From Acholoe squamosa (Eukaryota > Annelida > Polychaeta > Phyllodocida > Polynoidae), in contig OX439046.1 of NCBI GenBank assembly GCA_949317995.1, forward strand, positions 38,538,002 through 38,602,001: a stretch of 64,000 nucleotides of DNA, written 5' to 3'. The notes under the pieces are model-generated. The model searched no databases and was not told the origin of the DNA. It worked only from the letters and a program-made list of their open reading frames with translations. The position numbers and the translations under genes are program-made. Shown piece after piece: positions 9,834 to 18,960 of this stretch; position 1 is the stretch's first letter; each line of letters begins with the position of its first letter.

Positions 9834-12399
9834 GTATCTAATTTCTATTCCACCCGATCTCAAATTACGCATAGTGTAAGTACACATAGTTACAGTGGTA
9901 CACTGAAAAAAGTCTTCCTGACAAAGTGACATGTATACATGTCAACTTGATTTGACACAGAGAGCACACATCATTGGGACATGTGCACATGTGTCACCAT
10001 GACAACTGTAGTACACAGTAATCCTCATATGATTTGACATGCCTTAAAATGCCATGTCATCTGTGAGTTGACTAGGGTCACGGCCATGTTGAAGGCTTTT
10101 GACATGTGATGGTTTGACATACATAATTGTTCTAGGATATTCCACTAGATGGGACAAACAACCATTTTGGTACCAGGATTAATCACTACCAAGAGGTACT
10201 ACCAACGCTTGAATCATTTGATATATCTGTGTCATTTTGTTTTCATGAAGAATAGATCACTAAGGTCTGTAAATACTATCAATGAATGGTAGTGAATTCT
10301 ATTTCATTGTTAAATTTCCACTTGTTATTGAATATCAAAATAGACACCCACAATCCTGAATTCTTTAACTGGAGAGGTTAGACACCTTGTGTGTGGGTCA
10401 GTGAAAATACGAAAAGATTGTATGCTAACCCACAGTCTATAATCTCAGTATCTTCATTGCATGGAGACAGATGGCATTGCCATGCACCTCCATGCCCTTG
10501 TCTTATGGACTGCATAGAGGTCCTCAGTCAAATAGAAGTTCTGTAGATAGGAAAAGGTGCCTTAGTGTTGCAGGCCTCTGGGACTTGATATCCCCTGCCT
10601 TCTATTATAGGGCTGCCTTGATTGAACCATTAGTACATAGCTATTGACTGCTCTTGACCCTTACATAATTGTCTCAGAGTATTGCCTAGCACTCAGGTGA
10701 ATGGATCAGAAATATGTGACATGTCTTCATTACGCATGCCAAGTGGAGTTGACAAACCAAATATGAGAGTGTCAACCTCATTCGACATGCCTTCATACAT
10801 GTCATGTGGGAGACAAATTTTGACCTGTGCAGTATGCGTCAAAGCAATCAATGTTCCTCTCTCTGTGTATGTATTGTGTTTAGGTTTGAGGAGAAGAGCA
10901 TGAGAAAGAGGGGAAATGTTACTGGAGGGATCAGGCTTTTCAGGACGAAGGAAACGGGAGAAAGTAGTACTTAGCATGAGGGATTGACCAAGAGGCAAAT
11001 TTTAGGTCTCACCCCACCCAATGACTACTTCATTGTGAAGCAACTGGTTTAAATGCTTTGGTCAGTTCTATCTCCAAACTGGCTGAAAAGGACCCTCAGC
11101 TCCCTCAGTGAGCTAGAATAGGTATGGCTAACGGTTTAAGGACCTGTGATGATAAACCTAGAGACATCGATTGCTATACATGTATTGTACAAAACGCCTC
11201 AGTAGTTCATACCCTTTTACAAACACCTTCTTCCCCTGTGGACACAGTTGCTGGGTGGCATACTCCTCCACCATCAGATTCTGATCTGACCCTCGAGCTC
11301 CGGCATTCCGTCTACCTGACGGGTCTCCATTTACGGCTAATGCCATGATGACTGAGGTCAGGAGGATTCTGGTCACCCTTTACCCTGACTATGCTCAATG
11401 GAGGCAGGCTGATTCGTAGTTGGGGATGGGGAGGTGGACTGGATCATGGAAAATGAAAGGGCCTGGGGGCCATGAACACTGATGTTCCAGCACAATTCCC
11501 ACTAGGGTTGCTAACTCCCTTTGCTATCTATGTCATACACTGTGATCTGTTTCTCGGATCCCAAGAGAGTGTGTGACAGTTTAATTTTGATTTTATTGCT
11601 AATGGCTTAATATCATCATATATTTGTCTTTCGAACAATTTCATACAAATCTGGGTATTCTACGAATTTGTCAATGGATACAATTTTTATTCACATATTT
11701 CTCTATTTAAACTAGGTATGTGGTCAAAAATAATTAGTGTATTAGACAATGGAAAAGGGTTAATAAATATCTCCCCCTGTGTGCCCCGGCCATTATACAT
11801 CCTACCATTGTGTGTAGGAATATAGGATTAGTCTCAGTTTGAAAACTCAGTTGATGCACATTCACCTGATGGGTGCTCGAGGATAATAATGTCCTAAGTG
11901 AGATTCAGTATGGCTAGAGAATGGGTCGTGAGGACAGGTATTCCATTCCAGGTACAGAAAGTTTGACCTGAACATGCTTGTTGGATTTCAAGAAAGTATT
12001 TGACAGTGTACACCATATGTATACTCCTTCACATTGTAGGGTAATATAGGATTACATGATAAAGTTTTGAATTTGTGCATGAAAAATCTGTCCTGAAAGT
12101 CCCAGTAAACGAATAAAGATCAATATGTTTCCGCCACTCCTGAAGGACAGTGTCACATATATGAAAGACCCACACTCAGTGCTGGCTGCCCGCATACCGG
12201 GCGGCAACAGCCCTCAGCAGACCCCCATCTGCTACTAAGCAGCCTAACAATAGTGTCCTTAATGCAAGTCTGTACTGGATATGTGGGATGGCTGTATAAG
12301 GCCTAGACCACAATAGGGGAAGACACACACAGACAGGGATATCAGCCAATTACCTGCACTGTTCAAAGGAAGCATCCCTTAACAAACATGTAACTCCAT
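9834..12399. other. Unassigned noncoding stretch with small palindromes
   Basis: Perfect palindromes occur at 9,927-9,944 and 9,979-9,992, and words built on GACATG recur at 10,040 and 10,715-10,805. The open frame at 11,124-11,348 has no recognised domain. The rest shows no gene, tRNA or clear repeat. Confidence 0.45.
9927..9944. repeat. 18-bp perfect palindrome
   Basis: TGACATGTATACATGTCA equals its own reverse complement. A second palindrome, ACATGTGCACATGT, lies 35 bp downstream at 9,979-9,992. Confidence 0.9.
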
Positions 12400-12466
12400 T
12401 GTAGTGGAGACATAACAGTTGGATGCAGGACCTAACTTTGTCTGGGGCAATCAGCCCCAGAGTAGG

Positions 12467-12474
12467 GATATAAG
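12467..12474 (+). promoter_or_regulatory. TATA-like box in the element 2 LTR
   Basis: GATATAAG lies about 870 bp before the LTR's CA end and upstream of its AATAAA, the arrangement expected for U3 and R. Confidence 0.4.
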
Positions 12475-12752
12475 GCCCCCAGTAGGAGGTCCATCCACAT
12501 CAGAATCCTGAGAATCACCACTGCAGTAACATCTCCAGTCCAGCTCTCCTGCTACCTGCTATAGCTCTGCACTCTGTTGGATTAGACAATGCCAGACAGG
12601 CATAGGACTAAACCCCACTGGTGGCCAGAGGCTATCTTCTACCATCCATCCACCAGAGGGTAAAGTTACACATTTATATTATCCCTCTAAGCCTCTAAGC
12701 AGCAGGTCAGGAGCTAGGTTGTGGGAACCCACCTAGAACCATCCTGGACAGT

Positions 12753-12754
<2 letters not shown>

Positions 12755-12836
<82 letters not shown>
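12755..12836. repeat. (ATT)n microsatellite
   Basis: About 27 uninterrupted ATT units. The polytyrosine open frame across it is a repeat artefact. Confidence 0.98.
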
Positions 12837-12837
<1 letters not shown>

Positions 12838-13343
12838 ACAAGTGGAGTGGAACATTTCACTATATACCCATATTATCATTACTGTATGTGGAAATTACCT
12901 GTATATTAACATTAGCTACATGCCCTAATAACTAAGATATGTAAATAATGATCCAACCACAAGACGAATCAATAAGTTTGGCCTCATGTTTAAGTGTTTT
13001 AATAAATCAGGAGATACACAATACATGTTGTGTTGTTGGGTGTAGGTGGAGTAGTAACCACAACAGTGTAACCAAGGAAGGGGGGAACAGTGTGACACCC
13101 AGGGGGCAGCACCAACCAAGTGTAGGCGCTGGGGGAGGTTACCGGTACATACTCTAATACACATATAATATATTATATTCCACATTTGTATTACTGATAC
13201 ATAACATGTTCTGCCTAAGCTGAATAAACCAGTGATAACTGGAATAACACTAATAAGAACTTGATATTCTTACTCACTATAACCGCTAGTCATATGATAT
13301 TTCTCATATGACAACTTGATCATGCACAATCACTAGTATGACA

Positions 13344-13361
13344 AAGTGGTGGAGAACATCC
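13344..13361 (+). other. Primer-binding site, LTR element 2
   Basis: AAGTGGTGGAGAACATCC follows the LTR's CA end. The core TGGTGGAGAAC is identical to the PBS of element 1 at 3,584. Confidence 0.55.
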
Positions 13362-13430
13362 TACTAAGATCCCAAATTACACAAGCTCTTATCAGTCAAC
13401 CCACTCCACCCACCCAGTGACCTTACCACC

Positions 13431-14144
13431 ATGTTCAAAAGGTCACCAGTGAGGTCTCCCACATGTCAGTGAGGTCTCCCACATGTCAGTGAGGTCTCCC
13501 ACACATCAGTGAGGTCTCCCACACGTCAGTGAGGTCTCCCGCACGTCAAGCTCTCATCAGTCAAGCTGGGAGAGCAACACACAAAAACTTTACGTAGTCA
13601 GGGACCTGCTGAAGAGGTCTCCCTTCCCTCTAGTTCTAGGAGACCTACTGGGGGCAACTCAGCCTCCAATACAGCAGACCCACACACAGTAAACCCCACT
13701 CCACCCACCCTGTCTACTCAGGGATCCAACAGTTTTAAGGGATCCCTACAGGACGCCCAACTTACATTATCTACCTCTGAGGAAGAAGGATCTGCCTCAG
13801 GGGGTGGATCTACACCCTCATCTAGATTTTCCACCCCAGCACCTGCCTCTGGTAGCCGCTCCTCCAGAGACACATCTCTCACACCCTCCACCGTGGACAC
13901 TGATGAAGGCCCTCAACCCAATCAGACAGCTGAGAAGATAAGCGCCTATGAGAAGACCATCCAAGATGCAGTTACTGCCCTAGAAGCAAACAAAGCCCTA
14001 CAGGAGGAAAGGGAGAGGGTCCTTAGTCAACAGCTGGCAGACAGGGATGCAGCATTAGACAACCAGCGGAAGGCCCTAGATAGGCAGCAACAACAGATAG
14101 CAGATCTCATGAAGTTGGTACATCAAGGCTCGATGTTGGGCTGA
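13431..14144 (+). pseudogene. gag: 5' gag of LTR element 2 (disordered plus coiled-coil region)
   Basis: An ATG at 13,431, about 70 bp after the PBS, is in the same frame as a long open stretch from 13,533 to 14,144. The two are separated by TGA at 13,470 and 13,530, both inside a 20-bp tandem repeat. The open part is first Ser/Thr/Pro-rich (to about 13,890) and then a clear coiled coil, rich in Glu, Gln, Ala and Leu (about 13,930-14,120), ending at a TGA. This is the same architecture as element 1: PBS, polar N-terminus, coiled coil, then abrupt loss of homology, with no capsid or pol. Reading it as gag is an inference from position. Expansion of the 20-bp repeat may have broken the start of the gene. 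Confidence 0.5.
13449..13548. repeat. 20-bp tandem repeat, 5 copies
   Basis: The unit GTGAGGTCTCCCACATGTCA recurs with exact 20-bp spacing (13,451, 13,471, 13,491 and on). Twenty is not a multiple of three, so each unit shifts the gag frame. Confidence 0.95.
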
Positions 14145-14225
14145 TGGTGAAGGACAGCATGGCATACATCAGGGCTCGATGTTGGGCTGGTGGTGAAGGA
14201 TAGCATGGCATACATCAAGCTTTGG
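14121..14225. repeat. 46-bp tandem duplication
   Basis: CATCAAGGCTCGATGTTGGG at 14,121 is repeated as CATCAGGGCTCGATGTTGGG at 14,167, and a partial third CATCAAG starts at 14,213. Confidence 0.85.
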
Positions 14226-14460
14226 CACTGTTCAAAAATTGTTGTTGAGGAAATTGGATAGATTCTAACTGAGAAGACTAAAGACCTGGTGGTTATAGGG
14301 ACAAAGACCTGGATGAAGCAGAGTTGTATGAATGCTCAGGTATTTCCAGTCATATGCAGAAGGAGACCAAATCTGTTACTAGCGTATTAATCTCTCTAGA
14401 AAGTCAGAATGGAAAGAGTATGCATTTAAAAGCAGAGGCTTAAGGCTGGATTAAACGATC
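14190..14460 (+). pseudogene. Scrap of a LINE endonuclease N-terminus
   Basis: One plus-strand frame reads DLVVIGTKTWMK, then VFPVICRRR further on. This matches the usual order of AP-endonuclease-type LINE ORF2 proteins: a hydrophobic strand, the (T)ETW motif, then the V/I-F-P-x-N-Y-x-V-Y-R-x-D-R block. The active-site Glu of ETW is replaced by Lys, and the frame is interrupted by stops. No RT follows on this strand. It is a degenerate fragment joined directly to the end of the element 2 gag, so one probably inserted next to the other. Confidence 0.4.
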
Positions 14461-15659
14461 TAAACAGTCCAAGGAACACTGGGTTCTTTAAGGGGCCTTT
14501 GCAATGAAGTAATTATGAATTAGACGAGACCAATTTATGGAGTTGAGCACATCAAGACAATTGACCGCCCTTTTATTAACATAATAACGAAAAACATTCA
14601 CACAATACCAAAGGCATTGAAGCGAAGTTGTTCTTTATGCTGAAGAGGGGCACCACTGTGCTTGTGGGATAGTAGAGAAACCTTTACATCAGTACTTGTA
14701 TCAATACATTGATTCTACACATCATTAGTGGATACTCATAATGCATGGTATCAGAGTAGTAAGGGCAATCTGGCATTCAGTGGTAGAGTAGCATTGGAGG
14801 CAGGTATATATTTTGTTCCCTGATGGACCATCACTGGAGGGTGTTGCTCCTATAGTAAAAGGAAGACCTGGCTAAAAATGCCCTAGATTCCAATCCTTTC
14901 TTTTCATGTACCTATAACTTGTCCCTTTTGTTGCTCACAAGTGGGCATTCAAGTATGGTTCTAAAAACGGGGGATTTGAGTAGGTTTTTTTTAAAAGGTT
15001 TTATTGGGTCTAAAGTTAAAAACCAGAATTCGGTCTGGCCATTCTGCCATCTGGCCCCACATTTCAGCCTCCTATGTTGACAATTGGTATGGCGGCGAGT
15101 AAAAATATTATCTTCAGTGGACCATAAAGCAGAGAAAATAGTTTCAGTTCTAACAATCATGTTCACACATGATAAATCAGAAAAATCAGAGAAGATCAAG
15201 ACTCCAGGCACTGGCATTATAGTATTGGTGAAACCACTCAGTTGCCTTGGGGAAGGGGAGGGGGGGGGGTGAGGGATGAAGGGAGATTGAAAATGTGGAA
15301 GGAGTTTAATATAATGTCATAGTGTGATATTTTACATCCTAAAGTATAATTCCTGCAGCTCATAGAGACTCCAATACACTCAGGTTTGGCTCGATCAGTG
15401 CCAGAAAAATCCACATATATATATGTATATATATATTGCTGTTAGCACAATGACATCAACATAGGAACAGAGAAAGAGGGAAGCAAAAGAAAATTGCCAT
15501 GAGGAAGAGATCTAATACTGTGCCTGGAGAATTCAACTTAGTATATGGTCTTTTGAAAATTAATAAAATAATTTGGAAAATCTTTTTGGATTGTGTTTTT
15601 GAATAATTCTTTCTCCAGAATATTAGTGTATTTTGCACAAAGGTTATTCCAGCAGTTTA
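14461..15659. other. Unassigned noncoding stretch
   Basis: No gene is supported. A short segment near 14,830-14,860 (GGTGTTGCTCCTATAGTAAA) recurs inverted near 19,430, so part of this is a dispersed repeat. Homopolymer G (15,250) and a TA-repeat (15,415) are present. Confidence 0.45.
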
Positions 15660-15679
15660 TCGCTCTAAATTTGGCTGAT

Positions 15680-15907
15680 TTACCATGGATGTTTGATGCG
15701 AGTGTAATGGTACCTCATACCGTCGAAACGCCTGGTTGGTAAATACCTATTGTCAATGAGATCAACATTAATCTTTAGATCATAGGCATAGTAAATTAAG
15801 TGAATATACCTTCTCTCACTCAGACTTTTGACTTTGGCCCTATCATGAGTTTGTCTCGTGGTCATGCTTGGGTTAGGTCCAAGCCTGACATTATATACTA
15901 TTCTCAA
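15680..15907 (-). pseudogene. LINE ORF2 C-terminal tail
   Basis: This minus-strand frame continues the RT below it and shows the Arg/Tyr-rich C-terminal block common in LINE ORF2 proteins: 'SLSERRYIHLIYYAYDL' followed by 'PTRRFDGMRYHYTR'. It lies directly after the RT fragment at 15,904-16,233, in another frame. Confidence 0.6.
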
Positions 15908-16233
15908 CGCATTGATTTGAAGGAGCTACAAGTCTTTGAGTTGGTCCTTAATGGATGTTCACTGGTGGGCCAGTGAACATCCATTGTGTTTTTTTTCTGA
16001 TTTATTGTAAGACTGTTCATAATACACCAACTTGACAACTTGTTTAAAGCAACTTGTAGATCTCTCGGATCAGTGGAGGAAATCACAGCATCATCAGCAT
16101 AAAGTACTATATTACAGTTTCCTACCTGCTTCACCAGGTCATTTATATAGATAATGAACAAAGTAGGACCTGCTGTTGAGCCTTGTGGCACTCCATACAT
16201 TATAGGCAAGGTCTTAGAAAATTTGTTATTCAC
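15904..16233 (-). pseudogene. LINE reverse transcriptase, C-terminal half of the RT core
   Basis: The minus-strand frame contains GVPQGSTAGPTLFIIYINDL and the catalytic LYADDAVI (Y-A-D-D). These are RT motifs 4 and 5 of non-LTR retrotransposons, followed by the L-x-K-L-x-x-W-x-x-x-N-x-L-x-I-N block. The enzyme would reverse-transcribe LINE RNA at a nicked target. The frame is intact here but is separated from the RT N-terminal half (16,448-16,681) by a ~215-bp stretch with stops and frame changes. The copy is dead. Confidence 0.85.
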
Positions 16234-16447
16234 ACCAACTTCCTGAGTCCTATTTGTCAGGTAGGACTTAAACCAATCACATGTATTGTCACTAAGTCCA
16301 TAATCAGATTATTTATGTATTAGTATAGGGTGGGAAACAGTATCGGATGCCTTTTTATAGTCAATAAAGATAGAGAAGGTAGTTTTCCTATTGTTAAAGT
16401 TTTCATAGACCATATCCAAGTAAGCACTGACAGCAGATAATGTAGAG

Positions 16448-16681
16448 TCATTTTTTTCTGAAACCATGTTGGGCACAAGTGATATAATTTTTGCCTTCCA
16501 TATAATTTTTAAGCCTTGTAATAACTAATTTTTCAAGAATTTGGCCAGGTAGAGGGAGTTGGCTTATGGGCCTTAGATCATTCACAGATTTGCTATTGGG
16601 TTTCTTTGGTATGGCGTTGACAATGGTATGTTTCCACACATCAGGAAAACTTGCGTCTAATAGTGATTTATTAAAGATCAT
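16448..16681 (-). pseudogene. LINE reverse transcriptase, N-terminal part
   Basis: The minus-strand frame reads through AIPKKPNSKSVNDLRPISQL, then GQILEKLVITRL, then QHGFRKK. These are the conserved fingers/palm motifs of LINE RTs (K-K-G/P...DLRPISLL...KILEKL...R-L, Q-H-G-F-R). It precedes the YADD fragment in transcription order, with decayed sequence between them. Confidence 0.85.
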
Positions 16682-17151
16682 CCTAAGCTTGCTACAGTCG
16701 CGAAGTAATAACTGCTAAATGACAGAGGATTTCACATTCATGATAGCAGATGACTTAGTGACATCAATTTCAACAATAGCTTTTTTGATCTCATCTTCAT
16801 CAAACAGAGTAAACAGTAGGTGATGCTTTATACCTATTTGTGGTATATTGCTCCTATATAATACCTTGGGTAAAAAAAGTTTTTTACCAATTTTAGTGAA
16901 AACTTCATTGATATGATCAGGGATTTGAGCAGGACCATATTTGTCTCATCATCAATGGGTTGATTTATACAGTCACTTTTATATTTGGGGAGCAATTTTC
17001 TAACACCTCTCCAGAATTCAGGAGGATCAGTTTTATGCTTATCCAGCAGCTTGATCAGGGTATTCTTTTTATCAACAGCAATAGCAATGTCAACTCTCTT
17101 GGCAAATGTATCAGGGACAGCCCAGTCACCTGGGTTATTCTACAGCTTGGC

Positions 17152-17798
17152 TTATTTATAAGCATTGTCATGGAGCCTCATTGCACCTATGATCTCATTT
17201 GTTAACCATTCTGGCTTATCTATTGACACATATATCCTTCTCAAGGGGGCCGTAACACTTAATGTTTTAAGGAAATTAGCCATATAAATTGAACATAGCC
17301 CATTAACATCTTGGTGATAATTATAGTTAACCCAATTGTTATTGCAAAAGTCATGGTGAAAAACATTAATATCATAATTTCTGTACACCCTAATGGTTTT
17401 TAGTTTCTTAGGAATTTTGTTTCTTTCATGTTTTAAGATTAGAAACACTGGCATGTGATCACTTAGGCAAATATTAACTGTACCATGGTGACTTACATAA
17501 TCACAGTTTGTATATATATGGTCAATAAGGGTTTTGGATATACCTTTTACTCTTGTTGGGATCGTAATATACTGCTTAAAACCATTGACATTAATTATTT
17601 TCTTAATACGTTTTTGATCTATGTCAGACAGTGTAAGTAGATCAATATTTAAATCTCCCATAATTACCATCTTTCGAGTGGGTACAGTTTTATCAATTAG
17701 ATTAATCAAGTAGTCAATAACATACCTCAGGGGGCTTGTAGTGAACAAGTAATCAATGGATAATTCATGACGAGTGTGTGTTAGTGAAGGATAATTAC
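17152..17798 (-). pseudogene. LINE endonuclease, C-terminal half, plus linker to RT
   Basis: The minus-strand frame carries KMVIMGDLNIDLL (G-D-x-N) and LIDHIYTN...LSDHMPVFLI (S-D-H), catalytic motifs of the endonuclease/exonuclease/phosphatase fold in LINE ORF2. This enzyme nicks genomic DNA for target-primed reverse transcription. A further ~110 residues lead toward the RT. The N-terminal half lies about 0.9 kb away at 18,640-18,960, separated by a SINE-like insertion at 17,799-18,329 and another SINE-like stretch. Confidence 0.85.
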
Positions 17799-17866
17799 AC
17801 GAGGGCATAGCCCGAGTGTAATTAGCCTTTGCTAACACACACAAGTCATGAATTATCCATTGACTA
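17750..17866. repeat. Inverted duplication of LINE flank, ~48-bp arms
   Basis: CAATGGATAATTCATGAC...GGATAATTACAC at 17,754-17,800 is followed after a GAGGGCATAGCCC spacer by its inverted copy GTGTAATTAGCC...GTCATGAATTATCCATTG. The first arm is LINE coding sequence, so the second arm is a newly made inverted copy. Confidence 0.85.
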
Positions 17867-18329
17867 TTTATTTTATTCCACGAAACCAATAGATAATCAA
17901 TAGAATACCAATAAATTCAAGTTGAAAAATTGTTCCCCTTCCCCGGGACTCGAAGCCAGCCATTGTGTGTACTCGATCGGTACATACACCTTGGTGCCCG
18001 GCAGCGGACAGCGACAGCACCCATCTCAGCTTGCTTTGAATGCATCTCGTGGTTATAAATGTATGTACATGATCAGTACACACACCTCGGCGCCCGGCTA
18101 GGCTTGGCTTTGTTTGAATGCGTCTCGCGGTTATGGCAGCGGCACACGGTGAAAAATAGTGTTTGTACACAATCGGTACACATACCAAGTATCGGTGCCT
18201 GGCTGGCAGCGGTCACACGGCGAAAAAAGATGCGCCCGGACCGGGACTCGATCCGGCCACCTTGGACGGCTGAGTACAATGCGCTAACCACTAGACCACG
18301 GCGTCTCACACCTCAGCGGCCGTCTCGGC
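17799..18329 (-). mobile_element. SINE-like insertion in the LINE, with 18-bp direct flanks
   Basis: Identical TTAGTGAAGGATAATTAC copies flank the insert (17,781-17,798 and 18,330-18,347), and removing it restores LINE continuity. Inside, after the inverted flank copy, a ~100-bp unit built on CGATCGGTACATACACC...GGTGCCCGGC occurs about three times. On the minus strand, at 18,236-18,305, there is a tRNA-like head with box A (TGGTCTAGTGGTTAGC) and box B (GGATCGAGTCCC). A second box-B-like GGCTTCGAGTCCCGGGG lies at 17,943-17,960. The acceptor stem does not pair, so this is a SINE promoter and not a tRNA gene. Confidence 0.65.
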
Positions 18330-18347
18330 TTAGTGAAGGATAATTAC

Positions 18348-18640
18348 AATTCATATGAAGACGTGGTTCTAACCAAGCATTTCTCGTCAGTCCCTGTGCC
18401 GCACTTCATAGGGAGTTGGACTTGGGATTTGAGACTGCTGGTTCGATCCCTACCCTGGCCTTGTAAATTTCGTGGGTTTTAACATGTAACATATGACATG
18501 TAAGGACATGAGAGGCGTGCAGGTTATCCTGGATAACCGCACGGATTGCCTGTTATCCTTGGATAACCGCACGCTTTACAAAATTGATGCTACAGCCTTC
18601 ATGCTGTGCAATATCGACAGGTATGTGCATGGGAATATCC
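18348..18640 (+). mobile_element. Second SINE-like insertion in the LINE endonuclease
   Basis: A box-B-like GGTTCGATCCC lies at 18,440-18,450, followed by TTTCGTGGGTTTT, a word shared with the first 150 bp of the window. Further on are two hairpins built on GGTTATCC-GGATAACC (18,522-18,538 and 18,552-18,568). The segment separates the two halves of the LINE endonuclease. Its exact edges are not resolved. Confidence 0.45.
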
Positions 18641-18960
18641 AGGAAAACCACTGAGAATCCCAGAAATCATGGAATAAACTAGAATAACCTTATATATAGC
18701 TTTATTGATCTCAAGGTCAATAATCAAAACTTCATAATTTGGAGTTATTGCTGACTCAAGTGGACATTCAGTTATGATAATATCCTCTTTGACATAGAAA
18801 AGTAATCTGCCAGTCTTTATCAACATAAGGGTGTCGATCCAGCCTTACAATATTATAGCCATGAGTATGATACCATTGATGTATCGTGATGCCTGTCTAA
18901 CCATGTCTCACAGACACCCATTACGTCGGCATATGGAAGAATTCATGAGATTTAAATAGT
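18641..18960 (-). pseudogene. LINE endonuclease, N-terminal half
   Basis: Minus-strand frames read GYNIVRLDR, then after a frameshift GRLLFYVKEDI and YEVLIIDLEINKAIYKVILVY. These are the R-x-D-R...GG-x-LLFYVKE...E-x-L-x-I-D-L...Y-x-V-x-V-V-Y blocks of LINE endonucleases, in the expected order. The catalytic N-terminal Asn and Glu motifs were not found upstream, so the element is 5'-truncated or decayed there. Confidence 0.7.

Larger units (their letters stand above)
12400..13343 (+). mobile_element. Putative LTR of LTR element 2
   Basis: The right edge is well supported: GTATGACA at 13,336-13,343 directly precedes a PBS-like sequence, and an AATAAA signal lies at 13,223-13,228. A TATA box (GATATAAG, 12,467-12,474) sits where a U3 promoter would be. 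The left edge at TGTAGTGG is chosen to give TG...CA ends and is uncertain. An ATT microsatellite inflates the length to about 940 bp. Confidence 0.5.

Noticed and set aside
12721-12909. Plus-strand ORF with a run of Tyr
   Set aside because: Translation of the (ATT)n microsatellite.
18236-18310. tRNA gene on the minus strand
   Set aside because: Box A and box B are present but the acceptor stem does not pair and the stretch sits in an insertion with direct flanks, so it is a SINE head or tRNA pseudogene.
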